Assembly (NCBI GenBank): GCA_020631735.1
Contig: CM036225.1
Location: 66,576,662-66,640,661, forward strand
Reading direction: 5' to 3'
Source: Saccharum officinarum
Lineage: Eukaryota > Streptophyta > Magnoliopsida > Poales > Poaceae
Length of the DNA: 64,000 nt
The notes beneath the pieces were generated by a model, which saw only the letters and a program-made list of their open reading frames with translations, made no database searches and was not told the origin of the DNA. The position numbers and the translations under genes were made by a program. Shown piece by piece: positions 15,026 through 27,700 of the stretch; the stretch's first letter is position 1; every line of letters begins with the position of its first letter.

Positions 15026-16600
15026 AACCCTTTTTTCTCTTTTATACAGGTCATATATCTTTTTTTTTCTTTTAGTTATGTCAGACACATCAAGCATTTT
15101 AGCTTCAGAGTTTCAATACACACCTGCTCTGCTGTCGTCATTGTGAGACAAGACTGTAATTCCAGAAAGTTATGCACCACAATTGTCAATTCATGTTTCT
15201 TCCTAACAAAATTCCTAGTCAACCAAGATAGCAACAAGCTTCTTTGACACCATACACCAAGCGTTGCATTGCCAGGTAATCATACGCAATAGGTTTGGCT
15301 GCAATTGGTAGAGACAAAGGGTTGGTGCTCTCCTTTTTTGTGGCTAAGCATCCTTGCACGCCCTGTTATGGAAAATTCTATTAGAGGCAAGCATAATAAA
15401 AAATACTGCAGGTTCATTGACTCAAGTGAGCAACCCTATTTGGAGACTACAATTTATGGTTGCTGAAAATATTTGATGCTCGCATGAGGATTCATTCATA
15501 ACTCCACTGGAAGATGTAAATAGAGCTCATACCTGCAGCACAGAGGGTCCTTTTGCAAGTTAAGTTTTACTTAGTCTAGGTTACGTTTGTTTTTGATACA
15601 AATGAACCCATTAAAAACTCAACTAAGATACCTATGTGTTTAGCTGTTTGTTCAAAGAAGAGGATCATGTACTCTTTCAATATGCTTGGCTAATATGACA
15701 GAATTATATTATTAGTAGAACAATAATATGATAGAATTATCCAGACAAGGCATATGGAAAGAACAAAATGTACACTTTTCGCACCTCGAGTTCTTGCCAA
15801 TAACAACTCTAGCTTATTCCCATAAAAATAAGCACGAAGGAAAAAAAAACTAAAATAAGGAAGCATATATGTCTCAAACTAAAAATCGCTCTCTCTTTTT
15901 TTCCATCCATCTCTAGCTTGTTCCCATCACAATAAGCCCAAGTTGGTAAAAACAGTTTTTTAGCAGCAACACTAAATCCAGAAACGGTCATCCATACAAA
16001 CACAAAATTGTATTCCTAAGTGTTTCTGAAAAGACTACCATTAAAATGAAACCTGCTGAAATTAAACTATGCCAAGGAGACAATATGTTGGCCTCTAAGG
16101 AGAATCAATTCATTCACAACACCATAAGCACTTGCACATCGTGGCTACTTCCCATGTCAGGGCTAGGTGTTTAAATTTTCCTCATTGATGAACCTGGCTG
16201 CATTCTTGTAAGGTTGTTGGTATTCTTGTGCTCAGGCAATAAAACAAATAGGTTGCTGGCATTCTTGTGCTCAGACTGGTTTAACAATTGCAGACTTGTA
16301 GTTGTACTGAGCATCCCAGCCAACAAATGTTCTGCTAGATTAGTGTGTGGTAAGGATGTCCTTAGGCAGGGTAAGGGGCCTAACTGTAACAGATTATCCA
16401 CACAAAATACTCAACCTCAAGTCCCAATCACCCCACAAGACAGAAAGGATGAAGCAGTGGATGGGATATTAAACCGAAGCACACACTGTTGCCGTTAAGG
16501 AATGCAAACCTTTAGATGCGGACTATTGGATGCAATCGAAGGAGCCAGCCATTATATTAGTGCTGATGACCATGGATTTTTGCTGCAAAATGTTCTTCCT
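15026..16600. other. Intergenic DNA, no gene recognised
   Basis: AT-moderate sequence with poly-T runs (about 15041-15075) and no ORF with recognisable content. A short imperfect repeat, GGTTGxTGGxATTCTTGTGCTCAG, occurs twice at 16212-16272. Nothing else could be supported. Confidence 0.5.
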
Positions 16601-17560
16601 CCGTCGTCAACCTGATAAACCACTAGCGCAACCAACAGTGGCCTCTCCTCAAGCACCTTCCCTGCATGCTCTTAAACGCCCTCCCTCCAGCATCATTGTT
16701 GCCATGGGAGAGGTCAGTAGATTGAATAGCAGTAGAGACAGGACCAGGGGAGTAGAGACAGCACCAGGGGAAGGCAGCGGGGGAGTGGGAGACAACGCCC
16801 ATCGATCAGTGAGGGAGAAGCCTCGGGAAGGGGACCCGACGCTCGAATGCCGGAGACCACCATGTTGAAGCTGCTCTCCAGAGATCCACGGGTCGCACAG
16901 ATCCGCTCCACTGTTAGGAGGTCAGCTTCGTGGGCGACGAGCAGGGTCGCCGCGCGCAGAGGCCGGCTAGCTCCACCCGATGTGCGCATCGCCGATCTCA
17001 TGCCGGCATAGAGGCGATGCGTGGACGGGCCAGGGAGGGGCAAGAAAGGGATGTAAAGTAGGAGGGGAAGAGGAAGAAGATTGGAGAGTCCAGAGGAGGG
17101 GAGCACCTGGTGGATCCACCGCGCGAACTTGATGCCGGAGTAGGTCCAATAGAGAGGGGAGAGATGGTAGCAATGGTGGGTGGCGGCACAGCATGGTTGG
17201 GTGGGATCCGTAAATACCGAAGCAGCTCGACACCCCCGTGGCGGATGCATTGCCGGAGGAGGTGGGGGAGCAATGGCGGCGATACGCGAGTAGCGGCAGC
17301 GGCAGCGGCGGCGGCGGCGTGGAGCGATGGTTGTGTGAAGGGTGCGCAGCAAGGGGTGGAGGTGCGGAGGCGGCGGCGACGGGGAGAGGAGGGGTCGAGA
17401 CGTCGGGCTAGGGTTGCGTGGTGGGAGGCTCGGAGCGGACTACGGGTTGATTCCAACAACTTGAAGGGGTATTTTGCAAAACAGTCAGAGACAAGTGTCT
17501 GCCTCGAATTCTCTGGTGGCAGCAAAGGGGAGGGTCTTTTAATCGACCCCGATATAGAGG
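16601..17560. other. GC-rich block upstream of EXO70-like gene 1, no gene recognised
   Basis: GC-rich sequence with a GGC/GCA trinucleotide run at about 17290-17320. Overlapping ORFs on both strands (for example 16714-17352 minus and 17110-17568 plus) are low-complexity Pro/Arg/Ala and match no family I know. It could be an untranslated leader or the broken 5' end of a gene. Confidence 0.4.
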
Positions 17561-17790
17561 CGGTTTAGTTGGCAAAATTTCTGGCGAAACGCTACTGTAG
17601 CAGTTTCGTTGTTATTTGGCAAATATTGTCCAATCATAGTCTAATTAGGCTTAAAAGATTTGTCTCGTCCATTTCGTCTAAACTGTGTAATTAGTTTTAT
17701 TTTTTTTATCTATATTTAATGCTTAATGCATGAATTCGATGTGACGAGGAATCTGAAAATTTTAGCAAAATTTTTGGCATCTAAACGGTC
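17560..17790. mobile_element. Tourist-like (PIF/Harbinger) MITE, degenerate
   Basis: It has the familiar grass MITE layout: GTTTAGTTGGCAAAATTT at the left, GCTACTGTAGCA, CCAATCATAGTCTAATTAGG, TGTGTAATTAGTTTTATTTT, CGATGTGACG, then AAAATTTTTGGCATCTAAAC at the right, which is roughly the inverse of the left end. The terminal bases and TSD are blurred. It ends about 90 bp upstream of the ATG of EXO70-like gene 1 and so lies in that gene's promoter or leader. Confidence 0.75.
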
Positions 17791-17845
17791 GTGAGATGCT
17801 GCTGCATTTGACAAGAAGGTTTTCCCCAGACAAACTCTTGAGCAA

Positions 17846-17851
17846 AGTCAA
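17846..17851 (-). promoter_or_regulatory. Possible W-box upstream of EXO70-like gene 1
   Basis: AGTCAA on the plus strand is TTGACT on the minus strand, a WRKY-type W-box core, 26 bp before the ATG. Such hexamers are common by chance, so this is only a pointer. Confidence 0.2.
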
Positions 17852-17876
17852 CATTCGCGAGTAGCTAGCGCCTAGC

Positions 17877-18986
17877 ATGGAGGGCAGGAATGGCGGACGC
17901 AGGCGACGACCCCGGGGGTACTCAGGCTCCGGTTCGCACACCACTAGCAGCTCCTCAGGTACCCTCTCAGCTAGCTGCAAATCTCACGGCTCTCGCCTGT
18001 CCTCCCTCTCTCTGGAGGCGTCCATGCACTTTGACTACTTGGAGATCCACCATAGTGATGAGGGCGTGTCCGGGGAAGGAGCAGCCAAGGAGGATCACAT
18101 GTCCTGGATAGAAACGGAAACAAAGGATACCGAGTTTGTTCGACCAATCAAGCAGCCCCGCAAAGAAATGGAGATGAAGCAAACGGGATTTTCTCCAGCG
18201 AAGGAGAATTCCTTTCAGAAAAAGGAAGCAATAATAGCGCAGCAGGAAAAGATAAAGGAAATTAAAATCCTGGTCCAGGAATTCTTCAGTGCGCCGTCAG
18301 CAGCGAATTGCAGCATCACAGTCACCGGCGGCAACATCAGCGTCCTAGATTGGTGGTTGAAACATCTTGGCGTCGGGTGGGTCCTTCACGTCACTGATGA
18401 TCAATCTGCAGGGCTACGGAAGCATACTTTTGATCATGCGAGCTGGATCCGGGCTCCCACTAAAATCACGGAGACCATAAGTTGCATGGCGTCCCTCTGT
18501 CCTGATCAGCCTGAGACTGAGGTTAGAACAGAGAGTGGGAATGGAGCTAGTATTGTGGATCAATTCCAGTATGCACAATTTATCCAAGAAACCATGTTGA
18601 AACTGTTGGCTTTTGTCGATGTCATAGCTGCTTTGGATGCTAAGCAGATCACTTTAGAAGAACAAGATCTTAGGAATTGGATGGTGCCGCGACAACAGTA
18701 CGATCACCTCAATACCCTGCTTTCTGTGCACGGTGCTCTGTCCAGTGCCTTGGACAAGATCCGGTTGTCATTCCATTCGCCAAGCTCTGCACAAGTTGAA
18801 AAGATACAAGGTGAGATAGTCAGCCTGACGTCATCAAAGGAGGCCGATCCGGTTTACTGCACTGTTCCAACCCTCCGGTGGCCCAACTCTGAAGCTCATT
18901 GGAGAATTCCGGTGAGCGTAAAAATCCGAACCTTTTTCAAATGGTTAACTCCAAATTGTTTTTCTGTGGGACAATCATACCTTTAG
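17877..18986 (+). CDS. EXO70-like protein 1 (EXO70F/FX type), C-terminally truncated
   Basis: A 369-codon frame. The ATG at 17877 has A at -3 and G at +4. Residues 1-60 are a basic, Ser-rich leader. From about residue 126 it matches EXO70-like protein 2 in this window: EIKILVQEFF, ISVLDWWLKHLGVGWVLHV, SWIRA, VDQFQYAQFIQETMLKLLAFVDV and VEKIQGEIVSL. EXO70 is the exocyst subunit that binds plasma-membrane lipids and tethers secretory vesicles. Similarity stops near residue 322; the whole C-terminal region, including the lipid-binding end, is missing. A good splice donor, CCG|GTGAGC, follows at 18912, so a second exon may have existed, but the next DNA is an LTR remnant (19078-19312). It is either a broken gene or one expressing a partial protein. 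Confidence 0.65.
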   Translation: MEGRNGGRRRRPRGYSGSGSHTTSSSSGTLSASCKSHGSRLSSLSLEASMHFDYLEIHHSDEGVSGEGAAKEDHMSWIETETKDTEFVRPIKQPRKEMEMKQTGFSPAKENSFQKKEAIIAQQEKIKEIKILVQEFFSAPSAANCSITVTGGNISVLDWWLKHLGVGWVLHVTDDQSAGLRKHTFDHASWIRAPTKITETISCMASLCPDQPETEVRTESGNGASIVDQFQYAQFIQETMLKLLAFVDVIAALDAKQITLEEQDLRNWMVPRQQYDHLNTLLSVHGALSSALDKIRLSFHSPSSAQVEKIQGEIVSLTSSKEADPVYCTVPTLRWPNSEAHWRIPVSVKIRTFFKWLTPNCFSVGQSYL

Positions 18987-19077
18987 CACTGAGTTAGTAT
19001 TTTCAGAACATTTTCAAAGGTTTTCTTTTGTTTCCTCACCGTGTCACACGATCTAACATATGCATTGTTAATTCTCA

Positions 19078-19312
19078 TCTAGTGGCACTAGATAACTGTA
19101 ATAACCCAAGAATTCTTCTCTTTATAGTATGACTATCTATTATAAACCTAGCCAATTATTACATGTCTATGTCAGCTCTTCTCATGGCCTTCATGTTGCT
19201 CAACATCACCTTGTGGGCTAAGTACTTAATTATCTCATATGAAAAGCATTAGTCCATCTAAATGTTGTCACTCAGTTACCAAAGACAAACGGGAGCTCTC
19301 ACTCGGCCAAAG
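19078..19312 (-). mobile_element. Diverged fragment of a Maximus-type LTR
   Basis: The words TAGTGGCACTAGATAAC, TAGTATGACTATCTATTATA and ATTAGTCCATCTAAATGTTG followed by GTCACTCAGTTACCAAA parallel, in order, the last ~550 bp of the LTR at 22253-24716, with many substitutions and deletions. It lies just after the break in EXO70-like gene 1. Confidence 0.6.
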
Positions 19313-19439
19313 CCTGGTTCAAAACATTTCTTTTATCTATTTCCTGATAAAAATAGTGGGTGGCTTGGCCAAGCCCAAGCCTAGCCCAAAGTGACCCACG
19401 TGATGCTAGTGGGGCACAATTTTTAGGATAGAAACTAAA

Positions 19440-22252
19440 TCGGAACGACTAGCGCCCGGATGTCCTGCACGAGTGTCGGGGCCTCTAATTTAGGGTCCTC
19501 TATGCATCATGTATCAGTCCTTGGATCAGTAGCTGATACGCACAATTCGAACAAGATTGATATAAAAAACCATACTTTTATTGCTAATGGGGAAACACAT
19601 TACATGGTTCGGGTTTACATAGCTTGGGTCATTGGCCATATATCGTATATCAGAGTTCTAAGACAGCAGTCCTATGTCATCGTGGCTCCATTCCTACAAG
19701 CAACTTGGAGTGCGGACGTAACCCTAGACTTATTCCTCAAGCGTACTCCTATATCTCAATTGTTGTAGTCCTAGCGTAGCTCCTTCAAGTACTCGTACGG
19801 CTCCGTCTTCGAGTATACTCTGGTTGTCCTATCCTCGCGTAGCTCCAGTAGTTCCATCCTGGTATGTGCTCCTGTAGCGCTTTACTCATAAAAACATAGA
19901 ATGGAGGAGGTTGAGTACATAAAGTACTTAGCAAGCCCTTTGGGCAGAGGTGAGGTGGAAGGGGAAGGCTATATGTGGGGGGGTTTAAAGGGGTTAAGAT
20001 AAAAGTGGTAGGGTGAAGTAATTATAATTATAGATTGGACCCTAGCAGAGTATTACCATTCTCATCAGTTTTCGGTGTTCATTATAATTTACCATATTAG
20101 TAAAATATGTCTTACCAAATTACCACAGTTGTAGAAGTCTAATCATAGTATCTCATCCCAGCATCTGCCCATTCCAAAGACGTGGCTATTCGAATAGATT
20201 TAATAAACTCTGCAGAGGTATATAAATTTCCCCACATGATAGACACAACTCCTAACCATGCGCGGTGGCAGGAACAGGCCTAATGAGACCCCGTACACGA
20301 AAGTACGCGACCTTAGATGTCCTACTCTACTATGGCTTCTCAGGGGTTGGAAAACACACTAAACTCAGGAGGATACCAAATCGTCCCATCTCATTATCCC
20401 GGATGATACCACATCATCCCATCATATAATCTCGGATGATACCAAATCATCTCAACATAATAGTGCCGATGATACTAAATCATTAAAATAAACAATAATA
20501 TGGGCTCGAACGCGGTCAAAATAAACAATGACATGGGCTCGAACGTGACCAAAAATCAAGGTGCTTAACGTGGAGGATCACATAGCAACCACGTCAACCG
20601 GACCACAGATGATCCGCATCCTTGTCTTCTCCTGATATTGATCCGCTGCCAACACCAACCTCCTAGTAGAAATTATACTTCTATTTAATGGGGTGTGAGA
20701 AAAATCTACCCATATAGACATGTGGTTGTACATATTATCGCACTTGGCGAGAGGGACTATGAACCGGTCCTTATGTGACCGAGGCGAGTATCTCTCCACA
20801 GGAACCCTCACTAGGCGAACCTGCCAAGGTAACTTGTACCACACAAATTACCTCTCACTCACCCTCTGTCGAGGTTTAGTCCAGTTTTACCATTTTCAGT
20901 TTCATAGTTATTATCCACAAGTTCTTATAGCTCATATCATATCAAGGTAACCATTACCTTATCATTAATCACATTATGAGTCAAGTTCATATCATATCAT
21001 TATAATTCCATTAATTCATATAAGAGGTTTTAAGTAATATAAGTGGGGTTTATTGATTGGTGGAGATGGGAAGTGGAGGGTTTATGGTGGAGACTAGAAA
21101 AATGTGGTGGTGGTGGAAGGGGTGGTTAAGGGATGGCAAATAAAGTGGAGGGATAGGGGGGTGTTATGACTTGCCTCCATTCACTGACGATCATATCCTT
21201 ATTCTGAGACTATGTTCCTGTGTCTCCTGCTCCTGTCTTCTAGACTCCATCAGGTTCTCTCCACGTCTTCTATCCTTCGTGGTCTAGTGTCGATAGGCAA
21301 GAAAACACAAACACGAAAAGTAACAAGCAAGGCATGCAAAACAAGCATAAGCAATCAAAGTGAAGAAACAATCCTAGATGGGTTGGTCCTATTGGGTGAT
21401 GGGTTGTTATCTAGGTTATCACCATTATGTTAGTCGGAAGTAAGGTTTGGATGAAGGGATTTCATCCATAGGGTATGGCTCCTACGGGTTAGGTTTTGGT
21501 GGGTGGTTGGTCTGATGGAAAACCAGACCATATTATTAGGCTTCACTATTATGTGAACCTGAAAGAGAAAGGATGACGCGGTCAGGCTTCTATAGGTCCA
21601 CCGGGTTAGCGACACATACACACATGCATATGTATGTGCTTATGATTAAGTAGAATTGAGTAACTAGGTTGCTAGGGTTAGCCATACATAGACGTATACC
21701 CAGGTATCGGGCATATTTATGTATGTATAGATATCTACTCATTTTAGGTGATTGGGTTCGGATATATTCGAGTGTGTGTCATGGTACATGTACGTACACG
21801 AATATACGGGGTTAATTACTACAACAGTGATAGCTGCTACTATTATTAGTATTTAATTTAAATATAGCAATGGAAAAGCATTCAAACTAGAATTTAAATG
21901 GGCACCAAATAATAGAACAAGGAGTATGAATAAATGGAGCTTGAATTTAGAAGATTTTTGGCGGTGGAAACAATTAATTTGGAGCTAGGATGAAGAAATT
22001 ATGATTTATCAAAGTTTTAATAGTAAAAGGGTACATGAATATATTTTGGGAATTAATTCTGGGAATTAGAATAATGGAAATGAGATATGTAAATGCTTGG
22101 GTAGGATCTGGGGTGTACCTAGTTTATTTAGGAATTTTCTAGGGATTTTTCTTAGAATGGAAAAGGGCTTACTTCAATCTCCTAGGTACGTTTACTGGGT
22201 ACATCTAGCATTTTCCTTCTGGCTGATGCACGGGTCTAGACCTATGGGCTTG
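19440..22252 (-). mobile_element. Old LTR-type retroelement, left part, minus orientation
   Basis: AT-rich sequence with the layout of the downstream part of a long grass LTR (GAGTACATAAAGTAC at about 19912; short repeats at 20371-20555). It is interrupted at 22252 by the Copia element and continues at 32394, because the element's TSD GCTTG joins the two parts. The left boundary is uncertain. ORFs such as 19460-19768 look fortuitous. Confidence 0.5.
20371..20555. repeat. Two short tandem repeat blocks
   Basis: Block one (20371-20480) has three to four units of 30-34 bp built on GGATGATACCAAATCATC. Block two (about 20486-20555) has two 34-35-bp units built on AAATAAACAATAATATGGGC and a following CTCGAACG. 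Both lie inside the old LTR. Confidence 0.7.
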
Positions 22253-23334
22253 TGTAGGGTCGAGATGGCGGACTAGAGGGGGGGGTGAATAGTCCTTTCT
22301 AAAATTAATCGCGTCGGCAAACCGAAACAAATGCGGAATTAAAACTATCGGTCTAGCCAAGACTACACCCCTCTATCTAAGTTCACAAGCACCTCACAAA
22401 GATCGTAAATATGTAACTAAGGTGCTTTCCTTAGCAAGAGCTCTCCTAAACAATTCTAGAGCAAGGTCACACAAACCTATGCATTAGTACTTTAGCAAAG
22501 CCGGGGAGCTCCTACACAATTCTAGTAAGCAAAAGCACGAAGCCACCTATGCTCACTAGCAATGCTCAATAGCAAGGCAACTAATGCCAAACTAGAGAGC
22601 GCAAATTACTTAGCTACACAAACTAAGCAATATGACTAACAAGGTTACACAAACCAAATTAGCCACGCAACGGGAGCTACTTCTATGCTACACAAGCAAG
22701 AAGGTAACTAGCTAACTACACAAGCAAACTAGTTACAAGAGCAACTACACAAGCACAAGTATATGAATGTAAATACAAGCTTGTGAATCGAAAGCAAACC
22801 ACCGAGAAGATGTACACAATGTTGACACGGCGGTTTTTCACCGAGGTTCACTTGGTTGCCACCAAGCTAGTCCCCGTTGTGGCGATACACCCACTTGATG
22901 GATCACGAGCTAATTGACTATCAAGAGTCAAACCCTCAGCGGGTGCCGCACATCCACTCTCAAGATGGGGATCCTCCAAGCCACGAGCTTTACTAGAGTT
23001 GCTCTTCGCGATCCCCGCGGGGTGAGCACAATCCCCCTCACAAATCCTCCTCCGGAGCCACGCACAATCTCCACGCGTGCTTCAACGGAGTCGCAAGCCA
23101 CCAAGCCGTCTAGGAGGTGGCAACCTCCAAGAGTAACAAGCACCACCGGCTTGCAACACGATCACCTAGTGCCACTCTATGCAATCCTTTCGATGCAACG
23201 CACTAGAATCGCTCTCTCACTCGATCCGATGAACACTATCAAGCATGAGTGAGTTAGAGGGCTCCCAAGCACTACCACACAAGTCACAAAGACTATAGTG
23301 TGCTCCGCTTATGGCCACAGCCGGCCAAGGCATC

Positions 23335-23342
23335 TATTTATA
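23335..23342 (-). promoter_or_regulatory. LTR TATA box (3' LTR copy)
   Basis: TATAAATA on the minus strand; the same box is at 31011-31018 in the 5' LTR. It lies 51 bp downstream, in the direction of transcription, of the GACCGGACGCG array. Confidence 0.65.
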
Positions 23343-23393
23343 ACCCCACGGTCAAATAGAGCCGTTACCCCTTCACTGGGCAAAACTCGGGAC

Positions 23394-23865
23394 GACCGGA
23401 CGCGCCGGTCGAAACTGACCGGACGCGCTTCACCGCGTCCGGTCGCCCTGCGACGTCCACGTGTCCCTCGAATTTCAAACGCGACCGTTAGATCCTCCAA
23501 CGGTCACTGCGCCAACGGTCAAATCCCATGACCGGACGCGCCTCTCAAAACGACCGGACGCGCCGGTCGCACAGCACCGCGCGCGCGAAGCAACGACCGG
23601 ACGCGCTCCTCGCAACGACCGGACGCGACAGTGCCAGCGTCCGGTCGCGTTCCAGTAAGCTCCAGCTACGACCGGACGCGTCCGATCATGTGTGACCGGA
23701 CGCGCCTCGCGTCCGATCGTACTCAGTTTCCTCTGGACACCTGACCGGACGCTCCGGTCCCGTGAAGGACCGGACGCGCCGGTCGCGCGCTTCTCTCTTA
23801 CGCTCAGTTGTACTGACCGGACGCGCTGGTCAGGCCAGACCCGCGTCCGGTGCAGCGTCCGGTCA
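23394..23865. repeat. GACCGGACGCG motif array in LTR U3
   Basis: Ten copies of GACCGGACGCG and one of its inverse CGCGTCCGGTC, plus several one-base variants, are spread unevenly over about 470 bp between unrelated filler. Several abut to form palindromes such as GACCGGACGCGCCGGTC. Irregular spacing distinguishes it from a simple tandem repeat. The matching array in the 5' LTR is at 31070-31541. Confidence 0.9.
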
Positions 23866-24716
23866 CCTCTGTGACCTCCGTTCGCCTCCGATTCTTTTCC
23901 GACTTCCGGCGTAGTGGAAAATAGTCATTTCAACTTCTCAAAACGCCTAAATCCCGCGCTCGCAAAGCTCGGCGGGAGGGAGAGAGGAACCCAAATCCTC
24001 TCTACCGCTTAAACTTCATCGCCTTCGTAAATGTGCCAACACCAACAAGTGACCACCACCTTGTGCACGTGTGTTAGCATTTTCATAATCATTTTACTGA
24101 AGGAGTTAACCACTCAACTTGCCACGCCACTCAATCCTAGCAACGATGCATAGTTAGATCGCTCAAGTGGCACTAGATGACCGATATGCAAACAAGTTTG
24201 CCCCTCTTGATAGTATGGCCATCTATCCTAAACCCGGTCATAAACTTCTCTACACACCTATGACCGGTGAAATGGAAATGCCCTAGGTTATACCTTTGCC
24301 TTGCGCATTCCACTCCATCTCCTCCGACGTTGATGCAACACATGCACCAACCATATCACAAATGATATGATCCACTTCATATCATCATGTGACCTTGGTC
24401 CATCGATCTTGACCTCACTTGCTCTTCACCGTTGCGTCGGTCCATCGGCGCCAAGTCTTGCTCAAGCTTCACCGCCTCGCGGTCCATCGCTCCAAAGCCT
24501 CCGACTTGCCCTTCACACTTGCAACCGGTCCATCAAGCCAAGCCTCATCTTGATCTTCGTCACCTTGGTCACATGACTCCATGTCATGTCTCATATGCAA
24601 TGAGCTCCTCCATGACACCATCACCTGTGGACTAATCTCCTGTGTATTTCTCATTAAACACAATTAGTCCACCTAAGGTTGTCACTCAATTACCAAAACC
24701 AAACAAGGACATTTCA

Positions 24717-27700
24717 ATCTCCCCCTTTTTGGTAATTGATGACAACTCTACAAAGATATAGAAATTAAATTCTTTTGGACTTTATGCCACTTATCCAACA
24801 TTTAAGCTCTAAGTTAGGATTTGGATAAGCACCATAAAATCCGACTTGGTAGTGATAACTCTCCCTACATATGTGCTCAAATGGTTTGATTTCAAGCTTG
24901 CACATATGCATAAATATGAAATTTGTGGGAGGGTTAGCACTACTAAGTGATGCTAAGGTGTATAGAATAAACCTTTGTAGTTCGATACCATTTGATAGCT
25001 CGATACCATTTGAAAATCACAAGTTTGCCATCATCCTTAGCATCATGAGTAGCTAGACATCAAAAATACTAGAAACCCCGTGAGATCAACATTATAAGTA
25101 AGGTTCTAGTTTTTCATGATAAACACAAGTCTAGCTATCATCCTATGCATGCTAGTTATCATATCATCATTCAAGTTCTATAACTAGCATACACCACACA
25201 AGCATGCATGTTAAATAAAAACTTATGCAATGCTAGCAAGCACATGAATATGCACAAGTCAAATGCAACCAATCAATGTTCATGAGCTTGCTCCCCCTAC
25301 TTATGTGCTTCTCTTGTCCAAGAATTTTGATCCTTCTCTTTTCTTTATTGTTGCTCCCTCTTTGTCCATTTCCATGTCCAAACCCCATCTTGGTGCATTG
25401 ACATATCTTTGTTCCAACTTCTCCCCCTTTGTCATCAATTTCCATAAAGGGTGTATTTCTTCATTGATACAAAGGCTTGCATTGGGGTAGATGGTTGAGA
25501 CTTGAATATTGCGTTGTTGATGGACATCACCGCACATGTTGGAATGGCATTACTTGTATGTTGCTCTTGAGATACCACTTAGGATCTTTGACCTTGATAC
25601 CATTAGGTGGGGCTCCTCCCCCTATGTCATAGCATGGGTCATTCACTTGATAATCTTGAGCTCTTGTGTGTGAGGGAACTTCCTTCATTTGATGATCACT
25701 AAAAGTTGAGGATCACTTGTGGAACCACCGTCTTGTATAAATGATATCATGTGTATAAATACCATGAATAAGGGTGTGAAACCAATTTGAAGAATCTTCT
25801 ATCATGGAACCACTTGTAGGATTTGTCAATATGATCTTTTCTTGAACATTTGCTATCATTATGAGTACCACTTGTAGGATATCACTTGTAGATCATGATC
25901 TAGACACCACTTGTAAATACCAATTGAAGAAATATTTTGAGTCTAGATACCATTTGAAACACCTTAGATATCCATTTGCATTGTTGTCTTGTGCTTGTAC
26001 CCATATCATTGTCATGAGCTTCTAGTATGACTTGAACTAAGTTGATTTGCCTAATATTCTAAGTCCGGTTTGATCCAATGACAAGCTTCTTCACTTCTCA
26101 TACTAAGGGTTATCTTGCCAATGTTGTACTTGTCACTTGTTAGCAATCCAAACTAGATCAAGTACTTGGGTTCACTAGCTCATGAACAAATTCATACACA
26201 TACCACTAGATCATTTAAACAATTCAAGCAATAGTGGTAGGCTATGAATTTAAACATTTCATTTGTTATGCATGATCCTAGTAAGCATGTACTATATGCA
26301 CTAATCGCATACTAGTAAGGGATGAAATGATCATGCACATTACAATGATACCTTTGTTATATTGGAGTAGAGGATAGTCACATAGATTCCAATTCATTAC
26401 TCCAATAGCAATGTGAAGTCCAATTGAATAGCTTGGTGAAGACCAATCATTATAGAGAAATCCATTCTTCACCCATATGAAATGAGAACCACTAATAATC
26501 AAGTGCATTATCTCTTGTTGTGGTTGGCTTGCTTTTTCTCTTTGATCAATGCTTGCGTGAGAGAAGTACTTATGATACCAATTTTATAACCATGACTAGC
26601 TCTCTTTTGGGTGTTGCTTGCTTTTCTTGATCAACCCTATTGATTGCTTCAATTAAGCATCTCAAATGTCCCTTGAATTTATCACTTCCATGTTAGCCTT
26701 CCAAGCCGGTGCTCGGTTTACCCACCCATGGGCGGCAAGCCCCCTCAGCAGGGAGAAGTGACCTCTCTCCAAAGAACCATCCTTGACACTTACTTGAATT
26801 GCCTTTGATTGATTGATCTATGGACTTAACATTATGAGTAACCTTGAATTATTCTTTAAGTCCTTTTCTTTCTACCAAATGATCTCCAATTATTACTAGA
26901 ACTTGAACCTCATCTTAATCTTGAGTTTGATCTTCATTTTCAAATTTGAGTACCAAATTTGTACACTAAGTACATTCCACAATCAATGCCCTTGTACTCA
27001 TTTCTTGTCATGCTTCTAGATCAATTCAAAACCAAACTTAGGTGCCTCAGACACTTATAAATATGTTTCCAACTTGAGGACCTTTCACTTAAAGTGACTC
27101 TAGATCAATCCAATAATTGTCACTTTTCTGGCAGATTCTGTACCCTTTAAAGAATAATTCATATCTCCCAATGTACAGATCCAAATGCCATAAAATTTGG
27201 TGGAGATGTGCTTCACTAAGTCATATAGAAACTGTAAAAATTTGAACTTCTTTTGACTTCTAGATTGCTACTAGATTTCAAATCTTCCACCACTGCTACA
27301 TGCTGAAAACTGCTGCACTATAGCTGAGAAGATGTACTCCAAAGCCGAAGCATCTCTTATCCAATTCTCATGAAATTTATACAGCATCTTATAACATAAG
27401 TCTAGAGCATGCATACCAAAATTCATGCCAATCCAAGTAGATTTGATCATCCAAACTCAGACTTGATCACTGCTAGCTCAGATTTTCAACTTTGGACAGA
27501 TTTCAATACATTGAGCAATACTTCATCAAATATGAATCAAACTTGAAACTAACTTGTTTGAATACTTTCACAAGACATATATCCATCCAATCCACTTACT
27601 AAATGTCATCTCATGAATTTATTCAACACAAATCAATTCAAACTTGATTACTTAGGCATTTAATCCATTCAAACATCTCATAGCAAGCAACGTTGCATAT

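Larger units (their letters stand above)
22253..24716 (-). repeat. 3' LTR of the young Copia element, 2464 bp
   Basis: On the minus strand it runs from TGAAATG at 24716 to CCTACA at 22253. It is a direct repeat of 29929-32393; I counted differences near 22483, 23188, 24132 and 24215 plus one A missing near 23943. ORFs inside it (22914-23874, 24367-24663) recur in the other LTR and are not genes. Confidence 0.97.

Noticed and set aside
22914..24663. Six ORFs repeated exactly at 30590-32340
   Set aside because: The duplication is the LTR pair; the frames follow the motif array and are not conserved genes.
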